Shown here piece by piece: positions 62,576 to 64,000 of a stretch of 64,000 bases of DNA. The notes below the pieces were generated by a model. That model was not told the DNA's origin, made no database searches, and was given only the letters and a program-made list of their open reading frames with translations. The stretch lies in assembly GCA_029562645.1 (NCBI GenBank), contig JAKQUI010000048.1, forward strand, positions 62,001-126,000. Reading direction: 5' to 3'. Numbering within the stretch: the first letter of the stretch is position 1; every line of letters starts with the position of its first letter. Source of the stretch: Spirochaetota bacterium (GTDB lineage: Bacteria; Spirochaetota; UBA4802; JAKQUI01). The position numbers and the translations under genes were made by a program.

Positions 62576-63811
62576 TCATTGTTTTGTAATCTCTTTCGCG
62601 ACAAGATAGGCCCGGTTCTCCGAACCGATCTTGTACATGAAGAGTCCCTTGACCATGATCAGATCGCCGTTTTCGACGGGTGTCGACACATCCTCGCTGT
62701 AGACCTCGGCGACACCGGCGAACTCGTTGGTCTCGCGGTAGTCGACCAGGAGGTTGAAGATTCGCCTCCCCTGCGTGCGAGCGAGATTGGCCACCTTCCC
62801 CTTCCAGAGCACCGCATATCCCGTATAGCGATATGGAGACTTCTCCACCTCGCGGTAGGGAACGGACTCATAGGCGCGGTTGTCCACGCCGTTCACAAAT
62901 CCGATGAGGAACTCGACGCGCTCCTTGACCATGAGGTTTGCATTGCTGTTGTTGATCGCGTTGAGAATCGACAACGCCTCGTTGTAGCGCTCCTTCTTGA
63001 TGAGCATCTTCGCGTTCGCGAAGTTCGACGCGATCTCGTCGCTGGAATAGTAAAAGACCGGCTTCCGGGTGCGGTTGAGCTTTTCGATGAGATCGTACCC
63101 GGAGGCATCGAGGGTCACGGTGTCGATCCGATGGGAGGGCGCCGCCACGCCCGGAATTCGTGGCGCGATCGAATTGCGAATGTCGTCGAACCGAACGGCC
63201 ACGAACGCTCCCGCCCCCGCGATGAGCAGGATTATGCCGACGATGGCGATGGTCCCGATTCCCGGCGCGGGAAACCGACCGCGCCGGCGCGCGATCTCAA
63301 ACCCGTAACTGCCGGTCGTGCGGGCATAATCGGCCTTGCGCGGGCGTGGGATATCGACGAAATCCGCGATGCGCGCCCGCTGCTGGAAGTCGGTGAAATC
63401 GCGTACGCGACGAAGGACGCCGAGCGTGCGTCGAAGCGTGCGGTCGGCCGGAAAGCGGTTCACCAGATCGATATACGCCGATATCGCCGGTTCGACGGCC
63501 GGCGAGGATTTCATGAACAGAAAGGCCTCAAGCTGGCGGGCGGGGATGTATTCGGGTGAAAGGGCGCGGATCCGCTTGAGCAGCGCATCGGCCCGTGCGA
63601 ACTGGCTGGTCATCAGAAGCGCCAGCGCGGAGAGAAAAATCGGATACGGCGATCGGCCCCCCGCCTCGACGATCTTTTCGAGCAGGAGCACGGTGTCGCG
63701 GTACTCCCCCCGACGGAATGAGCGGTAGGCGTCCGCGACGAGCGGAAACGGCGACGCGGCGGTGTTCGATGATGCCGACGAGCGCGGGCGGTCCCGCCTA
63801 GAGATCGCCAT
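62576..63811 (-). CDS. TPR protein with a central membrane helix
   Basis: A 411-residue protein: cytoplasmic TPR-like repeats (about 20-150, YRSFRRGEYRDTVLLLEKI and further), one membrane segment (about 191-213, AIVGIILLIAGAGAFVAV), and a C-terminal domain (about 250-411) that contains a helical repeat and an OB-like beta region (GDLIMVKGLFMYK). No named family. The start overlaps the DUF2273 gene's stop by 14 bp, so the two are likely co-translated. Confidence 0.78.
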   Translation of the reverse strand: MAISRRDRPRSSASSNTAASPFPLVADAYRSFRRGEYRDTVLLLEKIVEAGGRSPYPIFLSALALLMTSQFARADALLKRIRALSPEYIPARQLEAFLFMKSSPAVEPAISAYIDLVNRFPADRTLRRTLGVLRRVRDFTDFQQRARIADFVDIPRPRKADYARTTGSYGFEIARRRGRFPAPGIGTIAIVGIILLIAGAGAFVAVRFDDIRNSIAPRIPGVAAPSHRIDTVTLDASGYDLIEKLNRTRKPVFYYSSDEIASNFANAKMLIKKERYNEALSILNAINNSNANLMVKERVEFLIGFVNGVDNRAYESVPYREVEKSPYRYTGYAVLWKGKVANLARTQGRRIFNLLVDYRETNEFAGVAEVYSEDVSTPVENGDLIMVKGLFMYKIGSENRAYLVAKEITKQ

Positions 63812-64000
63812 CGTTCCTGCCGCGCCGGAAGAAGCCGGTCACCACGTCCACGACGGACACATTGTCGTCCTTGGCTTTTCCGATGACATATCCGGTAACG
63901 ATGAGAAGCGCGATAACGATCGTTTTCAGTATGCCCAACGTGAACAGCAGCACGCCCGCGAGCAATCCGGCGGCCGCACCGAGGGCCTTCCCGGGATTCT
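63798..64000 (-). CDS. DUF2273 small membrane protein (N-terminus outside window)
   Basis: The last 67 codons are visible. Two hydrophobic segments (GAAAGLLAGVLLFTLGIL and TIVIALLIVTGYVIGKA) are followed by a charged tail (KAKDDNVSVVDVVTGFFR). This is the DUF2273 pattern, found beside Asp23/Gls24 envelope-stress genes; the neighbours further right would confirm it. The stop TAG at 63800-63798 lies inside the next gene's start. Confidence 0.75.
   Translation of the reverse strand, partial: NPGKALGAAAGLLAGVLLFTLGILKTIVIALLIVTGYVIGKAKDDNVSVVDVVTGFFRRGRNDGDL

Overview
The window looks like a piece of a Gram-negative, probably anaerobic spirochaete (Spirochaetota) chromosome. The inference rests on gene content. 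There are outer-membrane beta-barrels including a UPF0164-type protein, a heptose-phosphate phosphatase, LolA/LolCDE-like factors, and a DUF2273 protein. A cdaA-cdaR pair, rny-ymdB and a 2-hydroxyacyl-CoA-dehydratase-activase-type reductase point the same way. No rRNA, tRNA, CRISPR array, phage or insertion sequence was seen.

Left region (1-19.3 kb). Almost everything is on the minus strand and tightly packed (overlaps of 1-20 bp, gaps under 45 bp), so it reads as one long housekeeping superoperon. In transcription order: coaD, pta, rny, ymdB, dxs, tlyA, gmhB, a UPF0164 barrel, folP, cdaA, cdaR, a membrane GGDEF protein, a patatin lipase, a family-4 uracil-DNA glycosylase, a DUF192 protein, hflX, a LysM-M23 peptidase and a TPR protein. 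An NlpC/P60 lipoprotein precedes it. pta appears to start at an ATT codon.

19.3-26 kb. An ArsR-methyltransferase fusion (SahR-like) and ahcY form a plus-strand pair behind a 38-bp palindrome that includes the regulator's own start codon. Two tandem long-chain acyl-CoA synthetases follow, separated by a clear intrinsic terminator.

Accessory locus (26-51.5 kb). One minus-strand operon (26.0-32.6 kb) holds an alpha-oxoamine synthase, a nucleotidyltransferase-like protein, a PEP-synthase-like dikinase, a HAD phosphatase and a thymidylate-kinase-like protein. A plus-strand radical SAM gene diverges from it. A second minus-strand operon, 51.5 down to 34.2 kb, begins at a near-consensus promoter. 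It encodes an aminotransferase fused to an acyl-ACP-reductase-like domain, a second dikinase, a small membrane protein, a lipoprotein alpha/beta-hydrolase, an ABC transporter, a LolA-like carrier, a beta-barrel, and a two-gene system resembling the anaerobic plasmalogen synthase PlsA/PlsR or glycerol ester reductase. Read together, this suggests synthesis, modification and outer-membrane delivery of an unusual ether-, vinyl-ether- or amino-lipid. That is inference, and it is the main candidate for an undescribed system.

Right region (51.9-64 kb). A DUF2147 protein, two STAS proteins and an acyl-CoA dehydrogenase come first. An arginine cluster follows (argJ, argD, argF, argG) with a TolB-like/beta-barrel gene embedded in it. 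A membrane-anchored GyrI-like protein, a DUF362-ferredoxin protein, a TPR membrane protein and a partial DUF2273 gene close the window.
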